64,000 bases of DNA from Bolinopsis microptera (GCF_026151205.1 NC_087082.1:880501-944500); one strand, 5' to 3'. Shown: positions 31,979 to 42,109, counted from the first letter of the stretch. Numbers and translations are program-made. Notes: a model not told the origin generated them from the sequence alone.

Positions 31979-32745
31979 ATGATGATCAAATTCAAACCAG
32001 TTTCAGCCAATCTCTATTCTCTAATAATTCGTATAATTTTTACGAGTGATATCGTTTATTTAAGCGAGGCTATCACACGGGCCAAGTCTGTCAACAATCC
32101 TCTTATTCTCCAGCCTTGTTTGTTTGTCTCACCAGATGAAGAAAAGCAAGATGCTGCCACTATTGTGTGCAAAGTTTGTGCGGACTACAGTAATGATATG
32201 ACAGTCTATAATAGACCCGGTGGTATCTTCAGAATTACGTTTGTAGATATCAATCAAGACCTGCAGGATTTGCATAGGACAAATAAATGGTTTATCAATT
32301 TACAACATAGTTTAAATCGACATTTAGACATCAAAATGCACACAAATGCTCTAGAACATAATCATCAAGTTGCCAGACGACGAATAAGTTCAGCTGACAA
32401 GAATTTCCTAGCTGCTAAAACTATAGTGCGAACAGCTTATTTGTCGATAAAACTTGGGGACTCCTTCAACAGTATAACAGCAAGGCTTGCCAACTTATCT
32501 ATGCCTGGAGCTGAAATCGGTAAAAAAAATCATTCATATGCTCTTCCTCCGGAAATCGTTGATGTGACAGCTAATGTCTTAGAGGAATCAATAATTTAAC
32601 AATATCTATCCAAGAATCTAGATCAAACTGCAGAGCATCCTCCTTTCAGCATAATCACTGACAAACTAACGAGCGGTCAACGAACTCGACAAATGACTTC
32701 GCTCAGGACAGTGAATTTGTCGACTGATAGTGATGATCAAGATAC
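31979..32745 (+). pseudogene. hAT/ZNF862-like transposase-derived fragment
   Basis: An open frame of 206 codons (31979-32599) is followed, after a single in-frame TAA, by about 45 more codons of the same protein. Seen in order: VCKVCADYS (zinc-finger-like pair), WFINLQHSLNRHLDIKMHTNA with later His residues (H...H spacing as in BED/TTF-type fingers), ARRRISSADKNFLAAKTIVR, and beyond the stop HPPFSIITDKLTSGQRTRQM, a signature of the DUF4371/ZNF862-KIAA1586 hAT-derived family at the start of its RNase-H-like domain. The remaining catalytic domain is missing because copy D of the env-bearing element begins at 32746. Confidence 0.65.
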
Positions 32746-33265
32746 ACATAAATGTTATTTTGTTGTGCTTTATAAATTGTTGATCGATTACATTGTAGCA
32801 GCTTGAAGAGTTTCTATTGCATTATGTTGCAGGTAAATGAGGTTAAAAGGCTACGTACAGAGGTCCGAGAGCTGGAGCAAAAAGTGAGTTACCTGCAAAT
32901 GCAGCTTTTATCCCAGAAGTTACAGTTTGCTAAGCGGATATCTAGGGGTGTGGCGCACCACGCAAAGCTGATGTATGACAGTTTGGTAAGTGTCTTATTT
33001 CATGTTTAAAGCGACCCATAAGCATCTGTTATTGTGCCAACTTCATTGAATTGCGGCTCTTTTGGTGGCCAATGCATAAATCATCATGGAGTTGGCACAA
33101 AATTCAGCTTACTCAGACCTGGAAGATTATATTGAGGAGGAGTCAGATATTTTAACCGTATCACTAGGGGCTGTTAGTGTTAGGATACTTAAATTCACTA
33201 ACAGTATGACTCATGACTGGGAAAGTCAGAACTCTTACCAACAAAATCGATTTATTGTATTTTAT

Positions 33266-33391
33266 TTTCTTTTTCTTTTTCTTTTTCTTTTTCTTTTTCT
33301 TTTTCTTTTTCTTTTTCTTTTTCTTTTTCTTTTTCTTTTTCTTTTTCTTTTTCTTTTTCTTTTTCTTTTTCTTTTTCTTTTTCTTTTTCTT
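33266..33391 (+). repeat. (TTTTTC)n tract, copy D
   Basis: About 21 uninterrupted units, the longest in the window. Its purity implies recent expansion. Confidence 0.96.
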
Positions 33392-33845
33392 TTTTATACC
33401 TGTACCTTTTTTGCTTCTTCAAGTTCTCTTTTCGCTTTCATTTCCCTTTTTTAATTTTAAGGGTACCTCAACACTTGTTTTTCAGAATTTCGCATTATTG
33501 AAAAAAGTTGAATTCGATCAGACAAGACGAGTGTCGTCATGGTATTTTTATACTAGTAATCGAAGTTATACGAAGATTCTGAAGAAATATATGTAAAGGC
33601 GGGCGAACGAATAGTCTAAAGACCATTCAGCGATAAGTAATAAAACTTGAAAGTGAGTTGACGCTCAGAAGGAGCGAAACTGGCGGAGGTAAGAAGATAA
33701 GTTGTCCAGAAAGATACCAAAACCGTCGACCGTATCCTTGAAGAAAGTCTACAACGGTCTGTTAAATCATCAATAGAAGAACTAAACTTACCATAGTTTC
33801 AAAATGTTGTGAAAGAAATTAAGTAAATACCCTTCCCGAATTTAA

Positions 33846-34141
33846 ATGGTGCAGCAGCAGACGACAATCAAATACCAGCAGAGAGTTGACTTTATCAAAG
33901 GGGAGGTCAGATGTGCACTGCACTGGTCATGATGCGCTCTTTAAGGAACAGAATAAGGAGGCTTCGGCCAGGGATGTGGGTAAAGGTGGCCACGGCAGTG
34001 GTCGGTAAGATAGAAAAGGACTTGGAGCGGGCTATGGAGAATACGAGAGAAGGGGACAGACTGATGTATGTCAGCTGGGCCATCATCAGAGGGACGGATA
34101 TCTTAGTTAGAAAAACAATTAGACCTGGAAGAGGGGACTAA
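33846..34141 (+). pseudogene. Basic ORF of env-bearing element, frameshifted (copy D)
   Basis: Starts as in copy C, but a GCACT duplication near 33917 shifts the frame. The C-terminal half is otherwise intact to the stop at 34139-34141. Confidence 0.8.
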
Positions 34142-34324
34142 ATTATTCAAGATGATTATTTTCAGAAATCGCAAATGAATTGTGAACCTTAATATTTTGT
34201 ATTTATTATTTTGTACTCATTTTATAAACGTTTACCACATTTAAGTTTTTTATACACATGTGTAGTGGTTTCACTTTTTTTCGCTCTAAGTTCCGATTAA
34301 CATTAAAATTTTATTGTTCCTTCT

Positions 34325-34682
34325 TGTTACGCTCTTTTCCTTCTTGTTACACTCTTTTTCTCTTCCTCTCCTGTCCGACTCCTTTTGCAGTTCCGAGTGT
34401 CTCGACAGCAGAAACGGAACAAGCAAACACGGACAAGATGGTGACACTAGGAAGCAACACAAAGCTAACACTGACAACCAAATAACTACACCGTCACATC
34501 CCCCACAGTTACGCCGACCCCACACGGAAGTAGCTCGTCTGATTATTCCTTATTTGGGGATGAATGTGTGTATACTTTTGCTTGTCATTACTAGACATGT
34601 TGTCTGCAGATTACTTATCACGTACAAACTCAAATACTTCCAAATCTGCATCTTTATAATGACGTATCTTCATCAACAATAA
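34325..34682 (+). other. Copy D-specific segment with hydrophobic frame
   Basis: Absent from copies A and C, which read directly from CTTCTTGTTACACT to TAACAATAAAATCG. It has an acceptor-like TTTTGCAG at 34390 followed by an open frame to 34682 with a hydrophobic stretch (GMNVCILLLVITRHVV). It is either an insertion or ancestral sequence lost elsewhere. Confidence 0.4.
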
Positions 34683-34814
34683 AATCGTTTTAAATAATAT
34701 TTTCCTTAATTTCAACTTTAAATTCAACCTTGAGTTCAAACTTATCGTTTACTCAGTGTGCATGACATAAACCACCAGCGGAACCTATCACTCTCCAAAT
34801 ACAAAGGTAAGCAC

Positions 34815-35504
34815 ATGTGGATTTTGCAACTAGTATTTTGGACGGCAGTCGCCGTCGGAGACCCAAATTATGACAAAGCAAATGTGACACTGACTAGGAC
34901 ACTTGAAAACCATAACAGTTCCTCGAGGCCGGTAACCTTTAATCACGCTTCTAATGCTTTCACCGATTTAGTCGCTATCCCTGAAAGGTTAATGCTCCTA
35001 GAGAGAAAGGGGACTGTGTTTAGTCACCCGAGTTTACAACTGATGACAGTGGTCATCACGGTCGACCCAATCTATTTCGATACATCGGTAGAGAGTTTCA
35101 GGTGCCGTCTCACCAGGACTCCCATATTGAAAAATATTGAGAAAACTATTGCAAAGTATGAAGAAATGACACAGGCAATCTTATTCACAAAACATACGTT
35201 CACATATGATCATGACACTTGTAAAATACTAAATTCGACGGTGGGGTACTGTAATACCACCCATAAGCGCTCAAAGCGGATAGTAGGGGCCTATGTGGCG
35301 GCCGGGGCCGCTTTAGGGTTAGCTTCAGCAATCAACATCCATGGGACTTGCAACATCCAACAAAATCCAAATAGAAAATATGAGAGAGTATATGCAGAAA
35401 AATTCGAAGTCAATAGAGGCTGGCATCAGGACAAAGCGCTGGCAGACCTGTTGCAGTTTGTCCTCAAAGGACAGACCTTTGGTAATGATTTAGAAGTTGA
35501 TTGA
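34815..35504 (+). pseudogene. Envelope-like class I fusion glycoprotein, truncated (copy D)
   Basis: ATG 34815, 229 codons. Signal peptide at residues ~1-16 (MWILQLVFWTAVAVG), a surface-like region with NVT, NSS, NST and NTT sequons and several cysteines, a polybasic furin-type site RSKR at about residue 155, and immediately after it a Gly/Ala-rich hydrophobic segment (IVGAYVAAGAALGLASA) typical of fusion peptides. About 50 residues later the frame stops at the junction with copy E, so the heptad repeats, membrane anchor and tail are missing. Known biology: this layout is used by retroviral and errantivirus-type envelopes. Relationship to a named family cannot be set by eye. Confidence 0.72.
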
Positions 35505-35855
35505 TAGCCGCGGTTGCGAAGAAAATGATGATCATGTATAAAAATCGAATTATTGCTTAGAACGGAATCGTTCATCAGTAACCTGATGAACAATTACTGA
35601 GAAAAGCGCGATAATTGAACGTGACTTTTTAAGCTGAATCAAGCAGCTCCAGACAGTACTGCTTCGTATGTTTTAGAAAGTGAAAAATAATTACGGGACT
35701 AGAATAAAATGTTAAGGCATCATATGACATAATTGTGTCAATCATGGGCAGTAAATTCAAGTCTTAAAAATTATTGTTCAGTTCACTTAAAATCGAGTGG
35801 TGGTTCATTTGCAATCGAATATTGTGCTTTTCGTACAGTATCCTCAATTTCTGAC

Positions 35856-35984
35856 ATGTCCGGATCACCCGATAAGGGGAAAGGTAGGAAGAGGAGAAGG
35901 TCCAGCGATAGCGAAGATTTGAAGATGCTGAGAGGCTTGGCCGACCCGTGGCTCGGGTTGAGCCTCAGGAACCTCCAGTGGTGA
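35856..35984 (+). CDS. Small basic NLS-type ORF of env-bearing element (copy E)
   Basis: ATG 35856 opens MSGSPDKGKGRKRRRSSDSE, a strong nuclear-localisation-like cluster followed by an acidic casein-kinase-type SDSED, then LRGLADPWLGLSLRNLQW and TGA. In copies A and C the sequence after CCTCCAGTG is GTGAGT, a splice donor, so the ORF is probably a first exon joined to the coiled-coil or acidic exon. Intact in E and F, broken in A, B and C. Confidence 0.55.
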   Translation: MSGSPDKGKGRKRRRSSDSEDLKMLRGLADPWLGLSLRNLQW

Positions 35985-36011
35985 ATAGTAGGTTTACTGT
36001 AATATATTATT

Positions 36012-36112
36012 TTCTTTTTCTTTTTCTTTTTCTTTTTCTTTTTCTTTTTATTTTTCTTTTTCTTTTTCTTTTTTTTTTCTTTTTTTTTTTTTTCTTTTTT
36101 TTTCTTTTTCTT
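36012..36112 (+). repeat. (TTTTTC)n tract, copy E
   Basis: Interrupted version with T-runs and one A, i.e. an older or decaying tract, at the same position as copy B. Confidence 0.92.
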
Positions 36113-36113
36113 T

Positions 36114-36272
36114 TACACCATAATCGACATCACAGATTCAGATCTGGAATCCCTATCAGAAACTGACTACGTAGTCAAAACTTTAATTAAGAGTGAACCC
36201 ATCGAGAGTGAACTTAACGAGGACATTAACATCCCATTTTCTCAAATAACAAATTTATGGAGGGATTATTAA
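36114..36272 (+). CDS. Acidic frame of env-bearing element (copy E)
   Basis: Same 52-codon frame as 26272-26430, with DSDLESLSETDYVV and LIKSEPIESE retained. Near-identity of the two copies over the coding part supports it being a real exon. Confidence 0.5.
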   Translation, partial: YTIIDITDSDLESLSETDYVVKTLIKSEPIESELNEDINIPFSQITNLWRDY

Positions 36273-37700
36273 ATTATCTATTACTAGTACAGAACAATAT
36301 TAATGCCGCCCTTGAATCTTGACTCATTGTTTTGATCGAAGTCCAAGTTCTAAAATATGATAATTTGTATCTAAAATATTATATTTTGTATCTGAAATAT
36401 TATGCTTCGTATTTAAACTTCCAAAAATTTTATACTTGCAAAAAGAAGTTTCCTTTGTTCAATGCATCCCAAGTGAATAATATTTATCACTTATTAAACT
36501 GTCACATGAAAAATTAAAACTATTCTACTATACTAGCAGCAACAAAATCATACGATCTTGTCCGCAAAGAAACCAAATGCGTTCATGAAGCCTCCGGAAT
36601 GTATTATAAAATATAATACCTCCGCAACTTCGTGCCCGCGCGTTCCCTCCAGCAAGCTGTCGGGAATTATCGCGCGCAGCACCCAGTGGCGGAGGTATTA
36701 TAGTATTATATACGCTGCTCGGTATTGTAACAGGCGAATCAAATATTTCAAAACACTCAAAATGTCAAATACTAATAGGAGGGCATACGAAGCGTTTCAA
36801 GTTTATATGTAAAAAACAATACCTTGACCGATCCAGGCTAAAATAATACCGAGTGTTTATATTCATAAACATTGATAAAGAGTTTATTGAATAAAAATAT
36901 TGCAGCTGAATGACAAGAGCGCCGCACAGTTTTATGAGTAAAAAAGATTACTGCAGTAACCACTACCAGTTAAGGGCTCTTTCACGAATCACGCTTGAAC
37001 TTGAAGTTGAAGCAGCTAGCGCCGATCGATGACGATCGATCGACACAGGGGTGCCATAGTGCAAAGTTAGCAGCAGTTTCTTTGCACTATGGCACCACTC
37101 ACCCCTGTATCGATCAGCGTGCGACCGTCGATTATCTTTGTAAAACAAATGCAATTAGTGCGTCACGTAATTACACGTAATATAAACCTGATCAAGGCTG
37201 AAACCACAGTAAAAACCCATACCATGGCATATATAGAATTGGTTTGTATCACGTCATGACCCCTATTGTCGTTTCACCAAGTGTTGTGGCGAAATGCCAG
37301 ATTCCAGACTGATTTCTTTAAAAGTTTCAAGTACCTGATTCCTTATCCTGAGTTTTGGGCCAAGAATTTGAATCTTGGATACGGAGGGGATACGGAGACA
37401 ATAAAATGATTGTTGTAGGATTATATTTATACTAATATACCTGTCCTTTCAGGATGATTAATAGTTAATGTGACCTGACCTCTGTCGTTACTCTGTACTC
37501 TCCGTTACAATGATTAATCTCCCTTTAATTTTAAATCGTGAAATAGTATTAAATTCTTTGAGAGAACCCGATTGATTCGAACTTTGATCAAATAGACGGA
37601 AATATTTATTAAACTGCATGGTACAGTACGATACCGAATAATTGACAAATGATTGATGAATGATTACGGCCAAAGCCTGATTCTAAGAATAAAGATAAAT

Positions 37701-38231
37701 TTTATTTTTAATTGTAGTTGACGAAATGAGAGTCTCCACTCAGTGTGTTAAAACATAATTCTTTGTCGACGTTTCGGCTACATGCCTTTGTCATAAACAG
37801 GACGTACTGAAAACTTACATAGCTGCAAAGATACAATGTTAAAATAATCTATTAATACTACGAAATATAACAACAACAAATAACATCTTGAAACCCAACA
37901 ACGATCACAAATTTTTTTCCCAAAGAAACATAAAATATAACGGCTAAAAGTATCCACACCGCAACAAGCCGTGAACAATTCCTCATAGTACTACAAACAT
38001 TTTACCAAGATAGCTCCTTCATAAAACTGAGTAATCAAAAATTATCTAGGTTAATAAGTTCAAATTCAATATTACATTAACTTCCAAGTATATTTTATCC
38101 AATCACCTTACTTGGAAGCCGAAACGTCGACGAAGAATTATGTTTTAACACACTGAGTGGAGACTCTCATTTCGTCAACTACAATTAAAAATAAATGATT
38201 GACCCACTCATAAGAGCAAACCAAGATTACC
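37701..38231. mobile_element. Penelope-like foldback element
   Basis: Two ~80-bp inverted arms (37701-37780 and 38117-38196) share GACGAAATGAGAGTCTCCAC and GCCGAAACGTCGAC. The insertion is flanked by a 13-bp duplication AATAAAGATAAAT (37688-37700 and 38232-38244), and the uninterrupted sequence exists in copies A and C. The GCCGAAACGTCGAC motif with a nearby GGC-loop-GCC is common in the pseudo-LTRs of Penelope-like elements, where it belongs to a hammerhead ribozyme. About 35 bases beyond the right arm form a tail. No reverse transcriptase. Confidence 0.6.
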
Positions 38232-38751
38232 AATAAAGATAAATCCTGATAACGATAAATCTTATTACATATAACGGAGGTTTAGGAGTTAGTTGTGCAA
38301 TATTTTAAAGATGGTTGAAGATATTTTGGCAATGATTTAGAAGTTGATTGATAGCCGCGGTTGCGAAGAAAATGATGTAGTATAAAAATCGAATTAATGC
38401 TGAGAACGGAATGCCCTGATGAACGATTACTGAGAAAAGCGGGATAATTGAACGTGACTTTTTAAGCTGAATCAAGCAGCTCCAGACAGTACTGCTTCAT
38501 ATATTTTTGAAAGTGAAAAACAATTACGGGACTAGTATAAAATGTTAAGGCATCATATGAAATAATTTTAAAATTTTATATATTCGATGTTGGAACTGTG
38601 CAATTATCGGTTTAACTGTCAATCATTGTTTGGGCTGCATTAGGCAGTAAATTCAAGTCTTAAAAATTAGTGTTCAGTTCACTTGAAATCGAGTGGTGGT
38701 TCATTTGCAATCGGATATTGTGCTTTTCGTACAGTCTCCCAAACTTCTGAC

Positions 38752-38970
38752 ATGTCCGGATCACCCGATAAGGGGAAAGGTAGGAAGAGGAGAAGGTCCA
38801 GCGATAGCGAAGATTTGAAGATGCTGAGAGGCGTGGCCGACCCGTGGCTCGGGTTGAGCCTCAGGAACCTCCAGTGGTGTGTAGTAGGTTTACTGTTATT
38901 ACATAAATGTTATTTTGTTGTGCTTGAGGAGTTTCTATTGCATTATGTTGCAGGTATGGAGGGTAAATGA
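38752..38970 (+). CDS. Small basic NLS-type ORF (copy F, longest form)
   Basis: Same start as at 35856 with KGKGRKRRRSSDSEDLKML. The usual donor is changed here from GTGAGTAG to GTGTGTAG, and the frame reads on for about 30 codons to TGA at 38970, into the start of the coiled-coil exon in a different frame. Loss of the donor may have created this longer frame. Confidence 0.45.
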   Translation: MSGSPDKGKGRKRRRSSDSEDLKMLRGVADPWLGLSLRNLQWCVVGLLLLHKCYFVVLEEFLLHYVAGMEGK

Positions 38971-39139
38971 GGTTAAAAGGCTACGTACAGAGGTCCGAGA
39001 GCTGGAGCAAATAGTGAGTTACCTGCAAATGCAGCTTTTATCCCAGAAGTTACAGTTTGCTAAGCGGATATCTAGGGGCGTGGCGCACCACGCAAAGCTG
39101 ATGTATGACAGTTTGGTAAGTGTCTTATTCCATGTTTAA
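38945..39139 (+). CDS. Coiled-coil exon of env-bearing element (copy F)
   Basis: Acceptor TTATGTTGCAG precedes VWRVNEVKRLRTEVRELEQ, then SYLQMQLLSQKLQFAKRISR and a donor GTAAGT after MYDSL. The frame without splicing ends at 39139. Heptad pattern of Leu/Val/Leu is clear. Confidence 0.55.
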   Translation: MLQVWRVNEVKRLRTEVRELEQIVSYLQMQLLSQKLQFAKRISRGVAHHAKLMYDSLVSVLFHV

Positions 39140-39152
39140 AGCAACCCATATA

Positions 39153-41487
39153 CCCAGTGACATAAAGTGAGGAATCTAAGAATCTAATTCCTAGCCATAT
39201 TAATTTCCATAGCCACGCCGACTAATTTTTGTCAACAAAATTATTAAATCAACTTTAAAATAGTCGCTCTCGGTTGTTACACACTGTAACGCCGCGCACT
39301 GTACTTTAATTCTTTATTTATCCGAGAAGATGTTCGAATCGAGTGCAAATGCCAGATTCCTGCAGATTCCTAGTTCTTGCGCTTAACTTGCGCGTTACCA
39401 AATAATCCAAGATATTCCTGTCAGGATCCAAGATTTTCCTACTACCAGTATGGTAGTATGGACTGTTTGGTAGTATGGTAGTATGGTAGTTGCAGGAACG
39501 CGCGAAGACCTATATGTAAATATTACAAAAGCGTACATGGAATCGTAGCCTAGTTGGTTAATCCGTCGGTACTACATTAGCAGATCGCGAGTTCGAGACC
39601 CGGAAAGGAATTCTTTCAAAATCTTTTGGCAATTATGAATAACTATACTAATGAATTAATAACTATACTAATGAATAACTAAACCTCTGTAATATAACTA
39701 GCAAAGTAAAATGAAATCGTTATCCGGCCGCGGAGCGGCCGAAAAATTTATGGTAGTCGTTTTAAAAATATATGGTACGGGTATATGACCCCCAGAATAT
39801 AGGTCGTTTTTTGAGCACTTAGAAACAGGTGTTAAAACTACTTCTAAGCATGTTTAGGGCTGTAAATATGTACATAATAACCCTTTAAATGTTTCTTGGG
39901 TAGTTGAAAATAATTATTAGGTTTTTAAGTGTACTTTTTTTTCACCTGTAAAAATACCATTTTTTAACAGGGCCCCCAGAATATAGGTCCAAACATCTGT
40001 TCCTAAGTTGTTCTAAAATTGTCACAGACAGTTATATGCAGTCAGAATATGTTTCTGAGACTGTATTGATGATGCCAATGGCTCCAGATACTAAATTGAA
40101 ATGGTTTAGAGTATACTTAATAGCAAAAAATCAAAAACTACGGCCCCCAGAATATAGGTATGCAAAAATCGTCCTCAAATACTCCACCTTCATACATTTT
40201 GATGATGCCATCTCTTCAGCATATGTTCTTTAACTGTTTCTCATCACTACCCCACATTCCTTAATACTCAGGGTGACAGAGAAAATGCAGAATCTTGGTC
40301 GCTATTTTTTTTTTAAACCTATTTCCTGGGGGCCATATACCCGTAATGAGTAAAATCTTTAATTTTACTAGTTAAAAAGCTTTCATGCACTCATTTAGTA
40401 GGGATCTTAACTAAATACTTAAATAAGATTGAAGGAGTGTCCCTAGATATGATTGAGGGGGGCTGTTTTTATCTGTATCAATACAATGTGCACCTCAATG
40501 ACTGTAAATCAGACATTTTTGGCCGCCAAATTTATTTAAAGGCCTAACTCAAAATTCTGTCCCAAAACTTAAGGTCATGAGACAATTCTACATTGATTCT
40601 GAAAATTTCATGTGAAAATATTGAAACCCTATTGAGTTCTATTGTTTTGAGCGAAGTCAGTTTGAGATATGGGCGATTTTGTTCATTTTTTGCGATTATT
40701 TGAACACAGAATCCACAGTTAGGTAGATATTGAGCTGATAATCATAGAGAATGTGTAATATATGCTTACCTTCCATATAAAGTTGATTTCATTCAAAAAT
40801 ATTGATATTTGACCAATTTATGAACTAAAATCGATCAAATTTGGTGCGTATGCCCAAATATGGGCATATGGTTTTTGTTTTTATCCCATAACTCGGCCAA
40901 TTTTTATCCAATTCTGATAAAACTTGATATGTGGGTTCAGGAGACTAGTAGCTACAAGTAGAGCATCCCAAAGCATGGTTTTGGGCATGTTCAGGGTTTT
41001 TGACCAACCTATATTCTGGGGGTCGTATAGACCTATATTCTGGGGGCCCGTAAAATTGTGGTGGCCATAACTTTTTTCCAAATTGTCAGTTTGCAGATGT
41101 CTCGATGAAAAGATAGCTTAAAATAATACTTATACTCATACCAGTAGTCTTAATGGCATGTGTTGGACAGATTTTTGTCATGACAATTTTTCGCCATATT
41201 TACCCCTCTAGAAAATGACAACATCGTTTAAATCTTTCGCTGTCATGACCAAATATACCAAAATACCTCATGTAGGTCCAAAATTTTTATCCAGAAACAT
41301 TAGTTACATGTTTTACTCCAACCTAGCAGTAACAGATCCCATTAGTATCGCTTATCTTGGTTAGAACTGTATCCACTAACATGACCTATATTTTGGGGGC
41401 CACCTATATTCTGGGGGTCATATACCCGTAGCCGTTTTTTCTTTCCAGACTGGATTCCTAGTCCCTTTTAAAATTTATGTCACTGGG
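39153..41487. mobile_element. DNA transposon with 8-bp TSD (hAT-like), non-autonomous
   Basis: Terminal CCCAGTGACATAAA...TTTATGTCACTGGG flanked by the duplication CCCATATA (39145-39152, 41488-41495). The uninterrupted site is present in copies A, C and D. An 8-bp duplication suggests the hAT superfamily, though P-type or Merlin are possible. The interior has no transposase frame. It holds a tRNA-like segment, an inner inverted repeat (GGGTATATGACCCCCAGAAT at 39779 and its inverse ending ~41431), iterated CCCCCAGAATATAGG motifs and a segment shared with the Mutator-like element. Confidence 0.82.
39548..39603 (+). ncRNA. tRNA-derived SINE-like head
   Basis: TAGCCTAGTTGGTTAAT (A box) and GAGTTCGAGACCC (B box) are spaced as in tRNA-type RNA polymerase III promoters. 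Flanking stems do not form a good cloverleaf, so a SINE head is more likely than a tRNA. Confidence 0.4.
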
Positions 41488-41740
41488 CCCATATAAGTAT
41501 CTGTTATTGTGCGAACTCCATTGAATTGTGGCTCTTTTGGTGGCCAATGCATAAATCATCATGGAGATGGCACAAAATTCATTCCAGCTTACTCAGACCT
41601 GGAAGATTATATTGAGGAGGAGTCAGATATTTTAACCGTATCACTAGGGGCTGTTAGTGTTAGGATACTAACAGTATGACTCATGACTGGGAAAGTCAGA
41701 ACTCTTGATCTTACCAACAAAATCGATTTATTGTATTTTA

Positions 41741-41842
41741 TTTTCTTTTTCTTTTTCTTTTTCTTTTTCTTTTTCTTTTTCTTTTTCTTTTTCTTTTTAT
41801 TTTTTTTTCTTTTTCTTTTTCTTTTTCTTTTTCTTTTTCTTT
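41741..41842 (+). repeat. (TTTTTC)n tract, copy F
   Basis: About 16 units with one imperfect stretch (ATTTTTTTTC) in the middle. Confidence 0.95.
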
Positions 41843-42109
41843 TTTATACCTGTACCTTTTTGCTTCTTCAAGTTCTCTTTTCGCTTTTATTTCCCTTTTT
41901 TAATTTTAAGGGTACCTCAAAACTTGCTAGATGATGATAAAATGATTGATATGCATGACATTCGTACTAATCTATGTAATGTTAAAAAGAAGCAACTTCA
42001 ATTAGTAATATATATTAAAGCTATATCTTATATTAATAATTTTAACAGTAGTATAACGACATATTATAGATTTCATAAAATTCTCTTAGTTAAAGATTTA
42101 TCATGAATT

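Larger units (their letters stand above)
32746..35478 (+). mobile_element. Env-bearing element, copy D
   Basis: Lacks the leader and NLS-ORF. It has the coiled-coil exon (32824-33009, with a normal TTGCAG acceptor), acidic ORF (33086), the longest (TTTTTC)n (33266-33391), a frameshifted basic ORF (33846-34141), a unique ~345-bp segment (34325-34670) and the longest envelope frame (34815-35504). Its 3' end joins directly to the leader-like sequence of copy E. Confidence 0.8.
35479..37700 (+). mobile_element. Env-bearing element, copy E
   Basis: Leader (35479-35800, ~85 bp deleted), NLS-ORF (35856-35984), interrupted (TTTTTC)n (36012-36112), acidic frame (36114-36272), conserved stretch, and a terminal region with foldback, AATAAA (37402) and flank. 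Same structural type as copy B. Confidence 0.78.
38232..41930 (+). mobile_element. Env-bearing element, copy F (interrupted)
   Basis: Leader, intact NLS-ORF (38752-38970 as one frame), coiled-coil exon (38945-39139), then the 2.3-kb insertion 39153-41487, acidic ORF (41561 on), (TTTTTC)n (41741-41842). Similarity ends near 41930 before the basic ORF. Confidence 0.78.
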
